Assembly (NCBI GenBank): GCA_951799425.1
Contig: OX637405.1
Location: forward strand, 26,639,635-26,703,634
Direction: 5' to 3'
DNA: 64,000 bases
DNA from: Ilex aquifolium
Lineage: Eukaryota > Streptophyta > Magnoliopsida > Aquifoliales > Aquifoliaceae
In this document: positions 12,180-25,216 of the stretch, in pieces
Layout: every line of letters begins with the position of its first letter
Numbering within the stretch: the first letter of the stretch is position 1
The notes under the pieces: model-generated
The model's database searches: none
Told to the model about the DNA's origin: nothing
Seen by the model: the letters and a program-made list of their open reading frames with translations, nothing else
Made by a program: the position numbers and the translations under genes

Positions 12180-13444
12180 AACCAACTTTGCCTTTTATGG
12201 CAACTGTTGGAGTATTAGCGAGATCTTTCTTCTCGGTTTTGCCCATTTCAAATGTAGACATAACCTGAAGACGTCATTCTTCTATAACTGATGCTTTAAG
12301 CTGCTCAGTATTTAAATGAGATTTTTTCTTTTTTAATTTGTTCTTTAAGAACTTCAACGGGATTAAATCCAGTGTTTATACTGGTAGTGGGAACAATAGA
12401 GTTTGAGGTGGAAGATTCATCTCCCTCTTTTCCCATGTCTTTAAGACATGCTTCAATAATCTGACATTTAGAGTCAGTGGGATAATTATTCCAGTAACAA
12501 ACATGATATTCCCTAATTAATCGGGGATGTCCGTTATGATTAAAATTACAGGCCAAAGTCCATGACCAAATCCATGGAACAAAGAATTCAATTGAAAATT
12601 TGATAATGGGCTTGGCCTCAATAATATTGTCCTTTAAGGATGGACTCTTGTCTTTATACAAGTCAAATAATTTTTTCATTTTTTCAGGGTATATCCTATC
12701 AATAGCACCATGTGTTTCCCACTAATCATAAAACCAGTTAGAAATTTCCATACATGTTTCAGTGAATTGGAAGAACCATGTATGCTTTAAATTTATAGCT
12801 TCATATAAGAAAGCATTATTTCAAGCATTAATATAATCAAAATAATTATACTCCGTATATGGAGAAGTTCTTAGTGTTTTGGGGAGGCCAAGATTAAGAC
12901 CCCAGTTTTTAGTAGATATCACCCTTAATATAAGGGTTTTACTATATTGAGGATTTGTACGATCTGAATTATAATTAAAAAAGCGTTGAAACTTGACAGA
13001 GTCAGTTTCAATCAGAATATTTTCATAATATTCTCTGTTTTTATTTCCAGAAAATAAGAAGACTTGATCCAAAGTCATAAATCTTTTTGCCATATAATAT
13101 GGATCGGTCATCCAATTTATATATTCATCATCAAGAGTCATTATACTGCTATAAGCAGGCAGAGTGTTTAGCTCTGTATAGTTTAACTTTGGTTTGACTA
13201 TTAAAGCCTCTTTAATAGATTTTTTAGATCGAACGACAGTATAACCGTCATCATCTTTATCATCACTTTTATGTGAAGATCCTGCATCACTTTTATGTGA
13301 TGTTTCTTTAAGAAGTTGATTATTAACAGCTTTAAGCTTTTGAGATTCAGTTAAAGGGGGATAATAAGCATTGACCTGGGCCCTACCGCCAGGCCTTCCT
13401 CTACCGCGGCCTCGACCACGATTATTACTCTGGCCTCGATTCAT
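12180..13444 (-). pseudogene. Pararetrovirus downstream ORF (copy 1), function unknown
   Basis: The N-terminus is basic and glycine-rich (an RG-repeat run), followed by 'NAYYPPLTESQKLK' and a His/Lys/Ser/Asp-rich segment. The C-terminal part, with 'TNSIVPTTS'-like and 'VEVLKEQIKKEK' stretches, has a clear relative in copy 2 near 29940-30150. It begins at the end of the RNase H region with a short overlap. The RG-rich start suggests RNA binding, but that is only an inference. Several interruptions. Confidence 0.6.
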
Positions 13445-13459
13445 GAGAACCCTGCAAAA

Positions 13460-14700
13460 ATTCCCTAGTTAGAAAGTCGGGAAGATAATTTAATTCACCT
13501 TTAACATATTCTATTTTAAAATCAAAGACTGATAAAATAGTCTGTCATCTTGCAAAAATTTGTTTAAAAGCAATGTTCTTAACATCTTGTTCAAGAACAT
13601 TCTTGGCAGAGGTGCAATCAATTCTTAATAAAAATTCTTGATTTAATAAGTCATCTTGGAATTTACTTATACATTTGACAATGGATAAAATTTCTTTTTT
13701 AATAGTAGAATAATTTAATTGAGTAGAACCTCATTTACCAGAGGTAAATCTAATAAGTAATTCTTTTTTAGTATTGGGATTTTTTTGTTTAAGAATACCT
13801 CCATATCCTATATCCGATGCATCAGTTTCAACAATTTTATTCCATTCGGGTTTTACCAATGAAAGACATGGTAAATGCTTAGCTTTAAGCTTTATTTTCT
13901 TTACTGCTTCAGTATGAAGATCTGTCCAAGGAGACGGATTTTTCTTAAGTCTGGAATTCAGAATAACAGTATCTTTTGCAAGATTTTGATAAAAATCTGT
14001 TAAATAATTTAAACTTCCCAAAAATCTTTGTAATTGCCTTTTATCTTTAATTTCATTCGGAAATTTAGATGCAAACTCAATACTTCTTTCTTTTGGGACT
14101 ATATTCCCTTGTTCAATATAATGTCCTAAAAATCTGACTTTTAATTGAAATAGTTTCATTTTTATAGCAGAAAGAACCAATACATTTTGCTTAACAACAT
14201 GAATGAATTTATTCAAATGTTTAAAATGCTGATCAATAGAATCAGAAAATATTAGTATGTCATCAATATAAACTATGCAAAATGCATAATAAGGATTAAA
14301 TATATCATTCATAATATTCTGGAATTCAGATGGAGCATTTTTAAGACCAAACGGCATAACATTCCATTCATAATGTCCAAAAGGTACTGTGAAAGCAGTC
14401 TTATACCTGTCTTCCTCAGCAATTTGGATTTGCCAATAACCTGACTTTAAGTCAAACTTAGAAAAGATCTTAGCATTATATAACCGAGATAATAAATCCT
14501 TTTTATTGGGGATAGGATATCAAACCCATTGCAACACCTTATTTAAAGGTTTATAATTAATTACAAGTCGAGGAATTCCTCGCTCCTTCTCTGCCGCATT
14601 ATTAACATAAAAAGCTGCATAACTCCATGGAGAATAGCTTTTTCTAATTAATGACTTTTCCATTAAACAATCAATTTCCCTTTTACATAATCCCAAATTT
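13460..14700 (-). pseudogene. Pararetrovirus reverse transcriptase and RNase H region (copy 1)
   Basis: The RT region contains 'MPFGLKNAPSEFQ' and the catalytic box 'VYIDDILIFS', then 'LQRFLGSLNYLTDFY', the thumb motif typical of Caulimoviridae and gypsy RTs. An RNase H region follows, marked by a 'VETDASDIGYGGIL' stretch. No integrase domain comes next, which separates it from gypsy elements and fits a pararetrovirus. Several interruptions. Confidence 0.82.
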
Positions 14701-16700
14701 TCTTTATTCAGTAGTCTTTACTTTATGACTTTTATGTCATTTTTTATGTAATTAATTTCTCCTTTTAAATCTTGTATCGTAGTGGGAGAAATTTATTTTA
14801 TGTGGGAATTATCAACTATTATGTTATCTGTCCTATTAAAGACTTCTTTTAGTGAATAAAAATGAGACATTGATGGTCTATTTTCTTCTGGATTTATCTG
14901 CAAATATTGTTCAATAGTGTAAACCCCCACACTCTTATCTTTATATAGCAAGCAATTATTGTTGAAATACTAATATAGGTGATGAGGTATTCATGAACTC
15001 TACAGATTGTAATAGTAGGAATAAATACTAGGGAGGCAAATTGATTGTGAAATTTAATTTTTGGAGGTGTTTAAGGTTGATAAGGGTAACTAAGTAAAAA
15101 TATTAATTTTTTTAGGTCAAAATAATATTATCATTGAACCTGGGAGATCCGAAAAACTTTGAATAGTCGTTTAGCACATATAACAGTTCGGAGGAATAAA
15201 ATAGTAATTTTAGTGTTTCGAGTGTAAATTTACTTTAGTTTTGAGATAAATCATAAAACTAAATATTTTTAGGTTAAAATAACATTAAAAATGAATCCGG
15301 AAATTTGAAAAACCTTAGGGTAGTCATATGCATAGAGATTTTTAGTGGTAAAACCGTAATTTTAGAGAAAACCCAAAAATCAGCCTGTGAACAGTAACTT
15401 TCGGGGACTGTTGTGTTTAAAACACAGATTTCAGCCCATTTTCTTCCATTCTTTCATTTCACTCTCACCCCAAACTTCTTAGAACCCTAGGAGAAGATAA
15501 AGGGAAAAAGAAGCCCTAGCCTCAATGAACAAGACTGAGAAGAAACCCCTACCTAGAAATCAAGAATTCCAAGCAAAACCCAAGTTTTAGAGACTATATG
15601 TTATGAAATCATTGTTTCTTGATGTCCTTGCAAATCCTATCATGTTTTGAATGAAGTTATGGTTTGATAGCCATGAAATCCTTGTAAACTCAAAACCCTT
15701 GTTTCTTTCAAGAAATAGAGATTTTTCTTCTTGATATTCCTTATTCTTGATTTCAAAACTCTAGTGTTTTGTTTGAACAATAAAAATATATGTTTGATGA
15801 TCTCTTGCATATTTTTCTTGAAATTGCTCCGTTAGAAAAATACCTATGGAATTGGGGGTTTTTGATTTACTTGTGATTTGGGAAGTTGGTTGGTATTGTA
15901 TCTCTTGTGTGGATGTTTGGATGAACATGGGTGACCGTTGACCGAGTATCGTAGAGTGGGTAGATGTGTTTCTTACCCCATGTGGGTTTGAAGGTTCTCT
16001 ACCACTCGTAGTAGGGTCGGTGCCTTGCGAAGACCAAACCACTATTCTCTCACGTGGTATCGAGGCTGAGGATTAGTATACTACTCCTGGGTTGGATCGT
16101 CCCTGCCGATGCGTCGGTATACGCCCTTCCTAAAGTTGTGTATCCTTGCGAGAATTGGGTGTGTGGGTGTAGGCCAAGATATTCTCGATGTATTTATTCA
16201 TGCGATATCTTACATCATACCTGAGATACATTGTGGGCTATTATTTATTTTGCAAACAGTTGGCTATGATTTATTGTGGAAATGAGTTTATGGTGGAATT
16301 GGTTCATTGTGAGAATGATAACTGGTTGGAATTGTTATTTTTGGGAATTGGTTTTATTTTTCATTTAATTATTGTTATTGTGTAAACTTGAGATCCATTG
16401 AAATGTCCATGTTTTCCTTCAAAAGCTATATATAATATTTGTAAAATGAGACCGACTGTTTTATATGCTTTTGAAACCTTGTTCGGGTTTGGGAGGATTT
16501 TCCTACAGAGCTTAGTGCTCACCCCCTACAAACAACATTCTTTTCAGATTTTGATTTAGAGAAGGAGCTCAGAGTTGACAAGCAGGTAGCTTGGGAAGCT
16601 CAACTTGATGGGCATGTAGACCCGGAGGGGGATGTTTAGAACTGTTATTTTTATGTTCTAGACTAGGAAATTTATTTTGAGACAATATGAAGTCTAATAT

Positions 16701-18947
16701 TGTAACGCCCCAAATACCACCCTGGACGGCATTACATTCAATAACCATTCATATCATGAGAGCAACTAATAAATCCATAAATAACCGGGGGTCCTTAATT
16801 TAACAAAATTCGGGCAGAGTCTCCTTTGTTCGGGGAGCTCTACCCAAAACACAACCTGTGCAATTCTACTGTAATGACCACACCGGGTCCATTTAACTAC
16901 CATAAAATCAATACATCAAATTTACATGTTATCCCAAAAGAATAGGCCAAGCTAGGGCATTTACATCCCCACAAAAGTACTATAATACACAGCGGAATTT
17001 ACAAAATAAAACTAGGCTATACAATTCTCCCAAAAGATTATCCAAGTCTATAACAAAAGAAAGGGGGGGAGGGGGGTCGCTCTACGCGTCCACCTCGGGA
17101 TCCACGCTCTCTTCTGTCAGAGTCTCCCAATGTGTCGGCCCCTCGACTCCCAGCTGCTCGTCAAAGGCAAAATCTGAAAGGGGGGAAGTAAGGGAGGGGG
17201 GGGGGGGGTGAGCACAAGGCTCTGTAGGAGGATCCTTCCAAACACATTCAAGGTTTTGAAATCAAGTAAAACAGGTAGGTCACATTTCGCACATACATAT
17301 AAATAAATTTCTAAAATAAAATAAGGACATTTTAAAGGAGATCTCAAGTTTGTACAATAATAAGGAATTGAAAGAGAATAAAACCACGTTTAATTGACAA
17401 ACAATTTCCAACATAATCCACTCCACCATACACCATTTCCACAAGTTATCGCGGCACCCCATACTACCCGAAACTCTTGAAGAAATAATATTTGGTACAA
17501 TGAACAATAATTTCTATTTGGTACCACTCAAGTAGGTTGTCGCTTCTCATGAATCTACCCGACGATTCTACCTCGTTCACCCATTTCCACTAACAATCAC
17601 AGACCAATTTAGAAAGGGTGTGTACCGTCTCATACGGCATTGACGAGATCCTTCCAAAGTGTCTAGTATACTAACCCTTTTCCCCGGTATCCGTGAACAA
17701 TAGTGGTCACTGTCACCACAATGATCCACTACGAGCATTAGGCAACCATCTCACCCCCCATTGGGATAAACTAACCTCTAACGCTCTACGGCAGTTTTCG
17801 AAGGTAATCCAAGTCCCTCACAACACCATACACAAGAGTGACATACCAACAATATACTCAACCTCATATACAAGCAAATTCCATGATTTTCCCCAATTTT
17901 CACAAGCAAGATACATAATAGAACAATTTAAGAAAACATACCAATTTCGCAAATCATGTTACAAGGGACAAGTTTAAAGGAAATAAGCATGAGATCATCA
18001 ATACAATCATTTTACTACCCAACACAAAGTTCTAGAATTTTCGAAATCAAAATGATGTGAAGATATAGAGAAAAATCCATATTTCCCCAAAAAACTAGAG
18101 TTTGATGGATTTCCAACCATCATTTTGTTCAAATCATGTAAATGTTTGTAAACATACCAAGGAACAAGGAACCCATAACAAATACATACTATTAAGAGCC
18201 AAATTCTACATGTATAATAACCCTAACATCAATGGACAAGAATGGAAGAAAATCCTACCTTGAAATCAAGAATTTCAAACCAAAGCCCAAGCTTTAGAGA
18301 CTCTCTTTCTCCATTTTCTTCTTCCCTTTATCTTCTCCTAGGGCTCTAAGATGTTTGTGGTGAGAGTGGAATGGAAGAATGGGACAAATGGAGCTTAAAA
18401 TGGTGTTTTAAAACACAAAAATCCCGATTTTTTTTACTGTTTCGGCAAACACTCTGCTCCAGACCAGTCTTCGTAGAATGGGCATAACTCTCTCATCCGA
18501 GCTCCGATTGAGATGATTCAAGATGATATGGAATGCTAAGAAAGAGCTCTACAACTTTCATGTTTTGAGTTTTGAGAGATATTGACTTCATCAAGGTCGA
18601 AATCGCACTTGAAGTTGCAGCCAGTGCACTGTTCGCGTGCACTGTTCACAGCCTGTTTCATTCATTTTTTCCATTTCCAATCCATTCCTAAGCCAACCAA
18701 ATCCATCCCAAACCTCTCCAACACATATTTCTACACCAAACCTATTTAATACAAGTTCTAGGACCTAAAATTTCATATTTTCACTTATTAAAAACCAAAT
18801 TTCAACTATTATTTCCACTAACATTTTAAATCTCTACTTTTCCAATCTACCAATTCAAACACACATCACTACACATATCCACATTTTTACATCAATTATT
18901 TACTATATATCTATATACATATATAAAAGAAAATGCGGGGTGTTACA
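16701..18947 (-). repeat. Left LTR (3' LTR) of the chromovirus-type element
   Basis: 2247 bp, TG...CA ends, with a short G-run near 17196. It is nearly identical to 21844-24089. Confidence 0.88.
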
Positions 18948-21827
18948 ATCCACCCCGCTTCAAGAAAGTTTCGTCCTCGAAACTTACCTCAAGTAGCGAA
19001 CAAATATGGATACTTCTCCTGCATTTCTTGCTCCGGTTCCCATGTAGCTTCTTCCACTCCATGGTGTTGCCACAATACCTTCACTAGAATTCATTTATCA
19101 CCTCTATTCTTAATAATTGTATACGATTGTTCCAACTAATTTCTTTTCATGCCTAACTACTAGATCATAATACTTAATCGTGTACTTATCAAATATCACT
19201 TCTCTTTTGAATTTCACCAATCATTTCAATCAACTTCATATTTGCTTCTTACATGTAGCTTCTTCATAAGCATATCAAAATAACTCAAATGCAATTCCAC
19301 TATTAGGATTACTCATCTTTCATATACTAACATCATGGTGTAACACAAAATTTATTAATGGCATCACGGTAAGATTTATCTCAATTCCTGAAAATAGATA
19401 CAACGTTCTTCAGGATTTCGTCTCTCACAACCCAAGAGGGATTCACAATCTTTGAAATCTACCATAATTTCAATTCATAACTACACACTCCACACAAGTC
19501 AATGTTCTAGGATCAACTCTTAGATTTCACATCAATTTGTACTTTCTTATAATACTCCTTACCGTCACCATTATAGTCATTAATCCAATAGCTCGCTGTG
19601 CACTCTGATATAAATTATAATCCACCGGTTCACAAGTCAAAATATGCTACAAGATAAGAACTTTGCATAGATTTGAAAGTTCTGAGAGAGTATCTTAGAT
19701 TCCACCAAAGTATACAAGTGAAACCTAACCGCACTTGTTTTCCAATTATAGCTTCCAAAATGTGTACACTAACGATCCATCAAATCTATTCAAAAGGGAA
19801 TTTTTGGTAATTAACCAGCTATAATACTTAAGCTAAGGATCAAGTTATATCTCCAAGATATTTGCTCTCGATCTACAATCTTGAGCTAGAACTAATAACC
19901 ATTTAATCAATTCTTAGTGACTTTCATTCACATCACAACTCTTTTCATGATACCTATACTTTTGAATCCTTCTGATACCATTCATTACAATATACCTCTT
20001 GTAACATCAAAATGTGAGGATAGACTGTCAAGGATCCCAAAACTAAAATAATCTAAACTAAAATAAGACTCTCGATGATTCATCCCATGTCAAAGCAAAT
20101 CTTCATAGGTATCACCCTTGATTCTTCAATTTACTTTTTTACCATTATCACCATCAACCATAAGTTCGAATCTTCTATACTCATATTAACATTCCTCAAG
20201 TATAATTAATCATTCCGATCTTAACAATGTACTAAAAGAGACAAGAAGAAGAACGTCCTATTCCCCCAACACAAATCCAATGACATTAAAAGGTTTCCTA
20301 GAACAATAGAAGTTCACCTCAAATTTGGGATATCATCCTCTTTTCAACAATTATTTTCTATATTCGACCTCGAGCTTTTAAGCCTCTATTATCTTTAATC
20401 CTAAGATATCTAGGGTCAAAGGTAACTACTACAACTTTGTCAAGCTTAATAGATTTCCAATCAAGTTTGTGAATACAAGTCAACTATTGATTCCACACTT
20501 AACTGAGAGGTTCTTGATGGTTAATGCCTTAGATACTCTAAATGTAGTCAACTAAGCCCACAACGAATTAAGATTACCTAAGTATAACATCCTCCATAAG
20601 CATCTTAGGTATGACTCTTCTAAATCATTTATACTTCCAAGTAAATTTAATCAACTCTCTATAATATTTTCAAAACAATATGGGTAACCTCAAGTTTGCA
20701 GTTATGAAAACAAACTCTAATCCATTTAAGAATCATGATCACAATTTCTATCGTTAATCCAAAATAGGCTCTCTTTCGAGGTAACTTTTCCATATTCCAT
20801 CAATTGGTCATCTTTAAGAATTATTCAATCTCATACATCGCACTCACCATTACCCTCCCAGGATTTTTATTATAGAACCAAAACTACATTCATTCCTTAA
20901 TTTTTATGTCTTTTAAGTAACACACATAACTTTCCATACCCTTATCATTAGGAACTTAATTCATCTTAGAGAACCTCTAAGTTAACCTTATCTCCACATA
21001 TCCCAATTGAGTTATCATATCCCTTAACTTCTAAAATATGAGCAATACTATTAGTGGAAGAGAATACTTAAAGTTGATAAGCACCAAATCATAATCACTT
21101 TTTATATTGTTATCTATCAAAAGCACTTCAATCAATATGGGGGTGTCTCTCAATCAAATCCTAAATAATGTGGAAGTTCACTTAAGGATAGGTCCTTCAA
21201 AATCTAAGAAGAAAGTACAACACTTTACTGTCCAAAGAACACCACAGTGCAGATTTTTGACCAACTTCGAAGAATAAACTGATTTGACTCGAGTATTTTG
21301 AGCATGCGTGACCTATATGGTTGGAAAGATATACGAGTTAGGGTTCTAACAAAAATAACGGTGCACAATTTGGACTTTCCAATGAAGAGTTATGAACAAA
21401 TTGGTGCGAGGTAGTCTGCCGGACTGTTTGATTCTTTTATACTTGTCTAACTCAAGTTTGGGTGTCTTTGTCACACATCCTATCTCATACCCATCTCCAA
21501 TATAAATAATATGACTCGCAATCAAGATCCATGATTAATCTCATTTACAAACCAAAAGCAAAATTATCATCCGTTTCCTAGACTAGTCCCAAAACGACAT
21601 GATATGAAACTACAATATCCATCCCAAAATTTTCGTCAACTCCTCAAAGCTAGATAATCCATGAATTCGAACAAATAATTAATCCCTAACCTAAGTAAAC
21701 AACAAATCACACTTATCTTCTAAACATAGAACTTCAAACAAATCAAAACTTAAAGTTTCTTCATCCTAAACTAATACTCCAGTGATAGTCCATCACCTAC
21801 AGCTCCCATGTAAGACCTAATTTCTAA
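18948..21827 (-). other. Internal region with purine tract and chromodomain remnant
   Basis: On the minus strand the last roughly 110 bases read 'VLWQHHGVEEATWEPEQEMQ', then a 'YPYLF'-like end. This is the C-terminal pattern of integrase chromodomains in plant chromoviruses. After it come the usual tail and the purine tract AAGCGGGGTGGA (18949-18960) before the LTR. From about 19140 to 21827 no gag or pol domain is visible in any frame. Confidence 0.65.
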
Positions 21828-21839
21828 GCTCTGATACCA
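21828..21839 (-). promoter_or_regulatory. Primer binding site (initiator tRNA-Met) of the chromovirus-type element
   Basis: TGGTATCAGAGC on the minus strand, four bases from the right LTR. This is the standard plant tRNA-iMet primer site and makes 21844-24089 the 5' LTR. Confidence 0.85.
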
Positions 21840-21843
21840 TTTC

Positions 21844-24089
21844 TGTAACGCCCCAAATACCACCCTGGACGGCATTACATTCAATAACCATTCATATCAT
21901 GAGAGCAACTAATAAATCCATAAATAACCGGGGGTCCTTAATTTAACAAAATTCGGGCAGAGTCTCCTTTGTTCGGGGAGCTCTACCCAAAACACAACCT
22001 GTGCAATTCTACTGTAATGACCACACCGGGTCCATTTAACTACCATAAAATCAATACATCAAATTTACATGTTATCCCAAAAGAATAGGCCAAGCTAGGG
22101 CCTTTACATCCCCACAAAAGTACTATAATACACAGCAGAATTTATAAAATAAAACTAGGCTATACAATTCTCCCAAAAGATTATCCAAGTCTATAACAAA
22201 AGAAAGGGGGGGAGGGGGGTCGCTCTACGCGTCCACCTCGGGATCCATGCTCTCTTCTGTCGGAGTCTCCCAATGTGTCGGCCCCTCAACTCCCAGCTCC
22301 TCGTCAAAGGCAAAATCTGAAAGGGGGGGAAGTAGGGGGGGGGGGGGGGGTGAGCACAAGGCTCTGTAGGAGGATCCTTCCAAACACATTCAAGGTTTTG
22401 AAATCAAGTAAAACAGGTAGGTCACATTTCGCACATACATATAAATAAATTTCTAAAATAAAATAAGGACATTTTAAAGGAGATCTCAAGTTTGTACAAT
22501 AATAAGGAATTGAAAGAGAATAAAACCACGTTTAATTGACAAACAATTTCCAACATAATCCACTCCACCATACACCATTTCTACAAGTTATCGCGGCACC
22601 CAATACTACCCGAAACTCTTGAAGAAATAATATTTGGTACAATGAACAATAATTTCTATTTGGTACCACTCAAGTAGGTTGTCGCTTCTCATGAATCTAC
22701 CCGACGATTCTACCTCGTTCACCCATTTCCACTAACAATCACAGACCAATTTAGGAAGGGTGTGTACCGTCTCATACGGCATTGACGAGATCCTTCCAAG
22801 GTGTCTAGTATACTAACTTTTTTTCCCGGTATCTGTGAACAATAGTGGTCACTGTCACCACAATGATCCACTACGAGCATTAGGCAACCATCTCACCCCT
22901 CATTGAGATAAACTAACCTCTAACGCTCTACGGCAGTTTTCGAAGGTAATCCAAGTCCCTCACAACACCATACACAAGAGTGACATACCAACAATATACT
23001 CAACCTCATATACAAGCAAATTCCATGATTTTCCCCAATTTTCACAAGCAAGATACATAATAGAACAATTTAAGAAAACATACCCATTTCGCAAATCATG
23101 TTACAAGAGACAAGTTTAAAGGAAATAAGCATGAGATCATCAATACAATCATTTTACTACCTAACACAAAGTTCTAGAATTTTCGAAATCAAAATGATGT
23201 GAAGATATAGAGAAAAATCCATATTTCCCCAAAAAACTAGAGTTTGATGGATTTCCAACCATCATTTTGTTCAAATCATGTGAATGTTTGTAAACATACT
23301 AAGGAACAAGGAACCCATAACAAATACATACTATTAAAAGCCAAATTCTACATGTATAATAACCCTAACATCAATGGACAAGAATGGAAGAAAACTCTAC
23401 CTTGAAATCAAGAATTTCAAACCAAAGTCCAAGCTTTAGAGACTCTCTTTCTCCCTTTTCTTCTTCCCTTTATCTTCTCCTAGTACTCTAAGATGTTTGT
23501 GGTGAGAGTGGAATAGAAGAATGGGACAAATGGGGCTTAAAATGGTGTTTTAAAACACAAAAATCCCGATTTTTTTTACTGTTTCGGCAAACACTCTGCT
23601 CCAGACCAGTCTTCGTAGAATGGACATAACTCTCTCATCCGAGCTCCGATTGAGATGATTCAAGATGATATGGAATGCTAAGAAATATCTCTACAACTGT
23701 CATGTTTTGAGTTTTGAGAGATATTGACTTCATCAAGGTCGAAATCGCGCTTGAAGTTGCAGCCAGTGCACTGTTCGCGTGCACTGTTTACAGCCTGTTT
23801 CATTCATTTTTTCCGTTTCCAATCCATTCCTAAGCCAACCAAATCCATCCCAAACCTCTCCAACACATATTTCTACACCAAACCTATTTAATACAAGTTC
23901 TAGGACCTAAAATTTCATATTTTCACTTATTAAAAACCAAATTTCAACTATTATTTCCACTAACATTTTAAATCTCTATTTTTCCAATCTACCAATTCAA
24001 ACACACATCACTACACATATCCACATTTTTACATCAATTATTTACTATATATCTATATACATATATAAAAGAAAATGCGGGGTGTTACA
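21844..24089 (-). repeat. Right LTR (5' LTR) of the chromovirus-type element
   Basis: 2246 bp, TG...CA ends, nearly identical to the left LTR, followed by target duplication AATAT. Confidence 0.88.
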
Positions 24090-24358
24090 AATATTTTCGT
24101 TATTCCGTTGCAAGATAATAGTTGATCTTTTTTTGGATGTAATTGTCATAGTTGGGCATATGATTTTGGATGATGTTGTATATACTGTGGATGATGAATG
24201 AAATTCTCTTTTGTTATGAATTCCATTTAGTTGCTCTTATGATGTGAATGGTTTTAGATAGTAATGTCGTCCAAGGGGGATTTTGGGGCGTTACAAATCG
24301 AACTCATATGGACTGTTTTAATGTAAAAGAAAAATTGAATGTGCCTATATGAGTATGG

Positions 24359-24452
24359 ATAAATGGACCCGGTGTGGTCAATGTTTACTTATAAATGGAC
24401 CCGGTGTGGTCAATATTTATTCATAAATGGACCCGGTGTGGTCAATGTAGTA
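24359..24452. repeat. Three-copy ~34-bp tandem repeat in the solo LTR
   Basis: The core 'aaatggacccggtgtggtca' occurs three times at a spacing of about 34 bases. The related LTRs at 16701 and 21844 have it once, so the triplication arose in this copy or its subfamily. Confidence 0.85.
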
Positions 24453-24556
24453 TAATTGCACAGGTTGTGTTTTGGGTAGAGATCCCCGTACAAATGAGAC
24501 TCTGCCCGAATTTTTGTTAAATTAAGGACCCCCGGTTTTTGGGCCGTTACAAATAG

Positions 24557-25127
24557 CTTTTCTTTTAGAATCTGGATCTTAAATTTTATCTATAAGATCA
24601 AGAATTAATGTTTGTGAATTAGTCAAAGTATTTATAATTAATTCATTCATTGTTATACTTAATCTATTCATAACTTTTCTAGCTTTATAATAATAACATG
24701 TGGAAGCAACATGTCCTCTTTTTCTACACTTAAAGCATTTGATAGTCTTTTCTTCAAAGCATTTTTTAGTCCTTTTGTCTTTTTCTTCCAATAATTCAAA
24801 GGAATTGATAGACTTACCTTTTTTATAGCCTTTATAGCTTTTGTCCTTGTCTTGATTCTTTTTATAGAAAGACTTGAAAGACTTGCTCGGATAATCTTTT
24901 GGAGATTCAATAGTTAAAACTTTATATTGTAGACTACCATCAAATAATGCATTGATTTCAGGTTTAGGTGGTTCTAAAATTATTGTTTGAGGAATATTGT
25001 TTAATTTTTTCTTGAGTTCATTTATAAACTCGATTTCTTCTATATCTGGAAAGAAATTTTTAATTTCATTTAACTGATTTATATTTGATGGGGCATAATA
25101 GGTTAAAAACCAAGTAATTTTGTTAGT
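24557..25127 (-). mobile_element. Endogenous pararetrovirus fossil, copy 1, upstream part (capsid region)
   Basis: This continues copy 1 on the far side of the LTR insertion. It holds the C-terminal capsid region: a Lys-rich stretch, then a CCHC zinc knuckle ('CFKCRKRGHVASTC'), then a stretch shared with copies 2 and 3. The upstream end carries 'TWFLTYYAP', also shared with the other copies. The movement-protein part is absent. A few interruptions. Confidence 0.8.
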
Positions 25128-25216
25128 AACAGTAGTCTAACAGAATTGCAGTAGCAATTAGAATAAGGTAATATCGAAACATATGAGTCAACAGAACAAC
25201 CCTTGAGATACCTACA

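Larger units (their letters stand above)
12175..14917 (-). mobile_element. Endogenous pararetrovirus fossil, copy 1, downstream part
   Basis: A minus-strand Caulimoviridae fossil. Read in viral order it holds the tail of the capsid region, reverse transcriptase, RNase H and a separate downstream ORF; the protease region is not seen. The virus sequence stops at an AATAG that is repeated at 24552-24556, where the same copy resumes, so one virus copy was split by an LTR insertion. The gene order (one polyprotein then a second ORF of unknown function) is most like florendoviruses, though petuvirus-like relatives cannot be excluded. It is broken, with at least five interruptions. Confidence 0.82.
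16701..24089 (-). mobile_element. Non-autonomous Ty3/gypsy chromovirus-type LTR element
   Basis: The ends TGTAACGCC...GTGTTACA are flanked by AATAT (16696-16700 and 24090-24094). There are two LTRs of about 2247 bp, a primer site for initiator tRNA-Met next to the right LTR, and a purine tract next to the left one. The 2.9-kb inside has almost no coding: only its last part, beside the purine tract, reads like the end of a chromodomain. It is therefore a deletion or large-internal-filler derivative of a chromovirus (Tekay/Del-like by LTR style, my inference). The LTRs differ by only about 1-2%, so it is young. Confidence 0.85.
14918..24551 (+). mobile_element. LTR-derived sequence (probable solo LTR), itself split by another element
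   Basis: It begins TGTAAACCCCC, ends GGGCCGTTACA, and is flanked by AATAG (14913-14917 and 24552-24556) inside the pararetrovirus fossil. Without the inner element it is about 2.2 kb, the size of one LTR. Its sequence near 16490-16530 and 24410-24540 is related, in the opposite orientation, to the LTRs of the inner element. No internal domain, primer site or coding region was seen, so a solo LTR left by recombination is likely. It has two successive LTR-like 3' ends (24295 and 24551). Confidence 0.7.

Noticed and set aside
15761-16042. 93-aa frame in the outer LTR
   Set aside because: It runs against the LTR's orientation in LTR DNA; no family resemblance.
17117-17347. Frames of 61-76 aa in both LTRs of the chromovirus-type element
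   Set aside because: They cross a G-run in LTR sequence and differ in length between the two LTRs.
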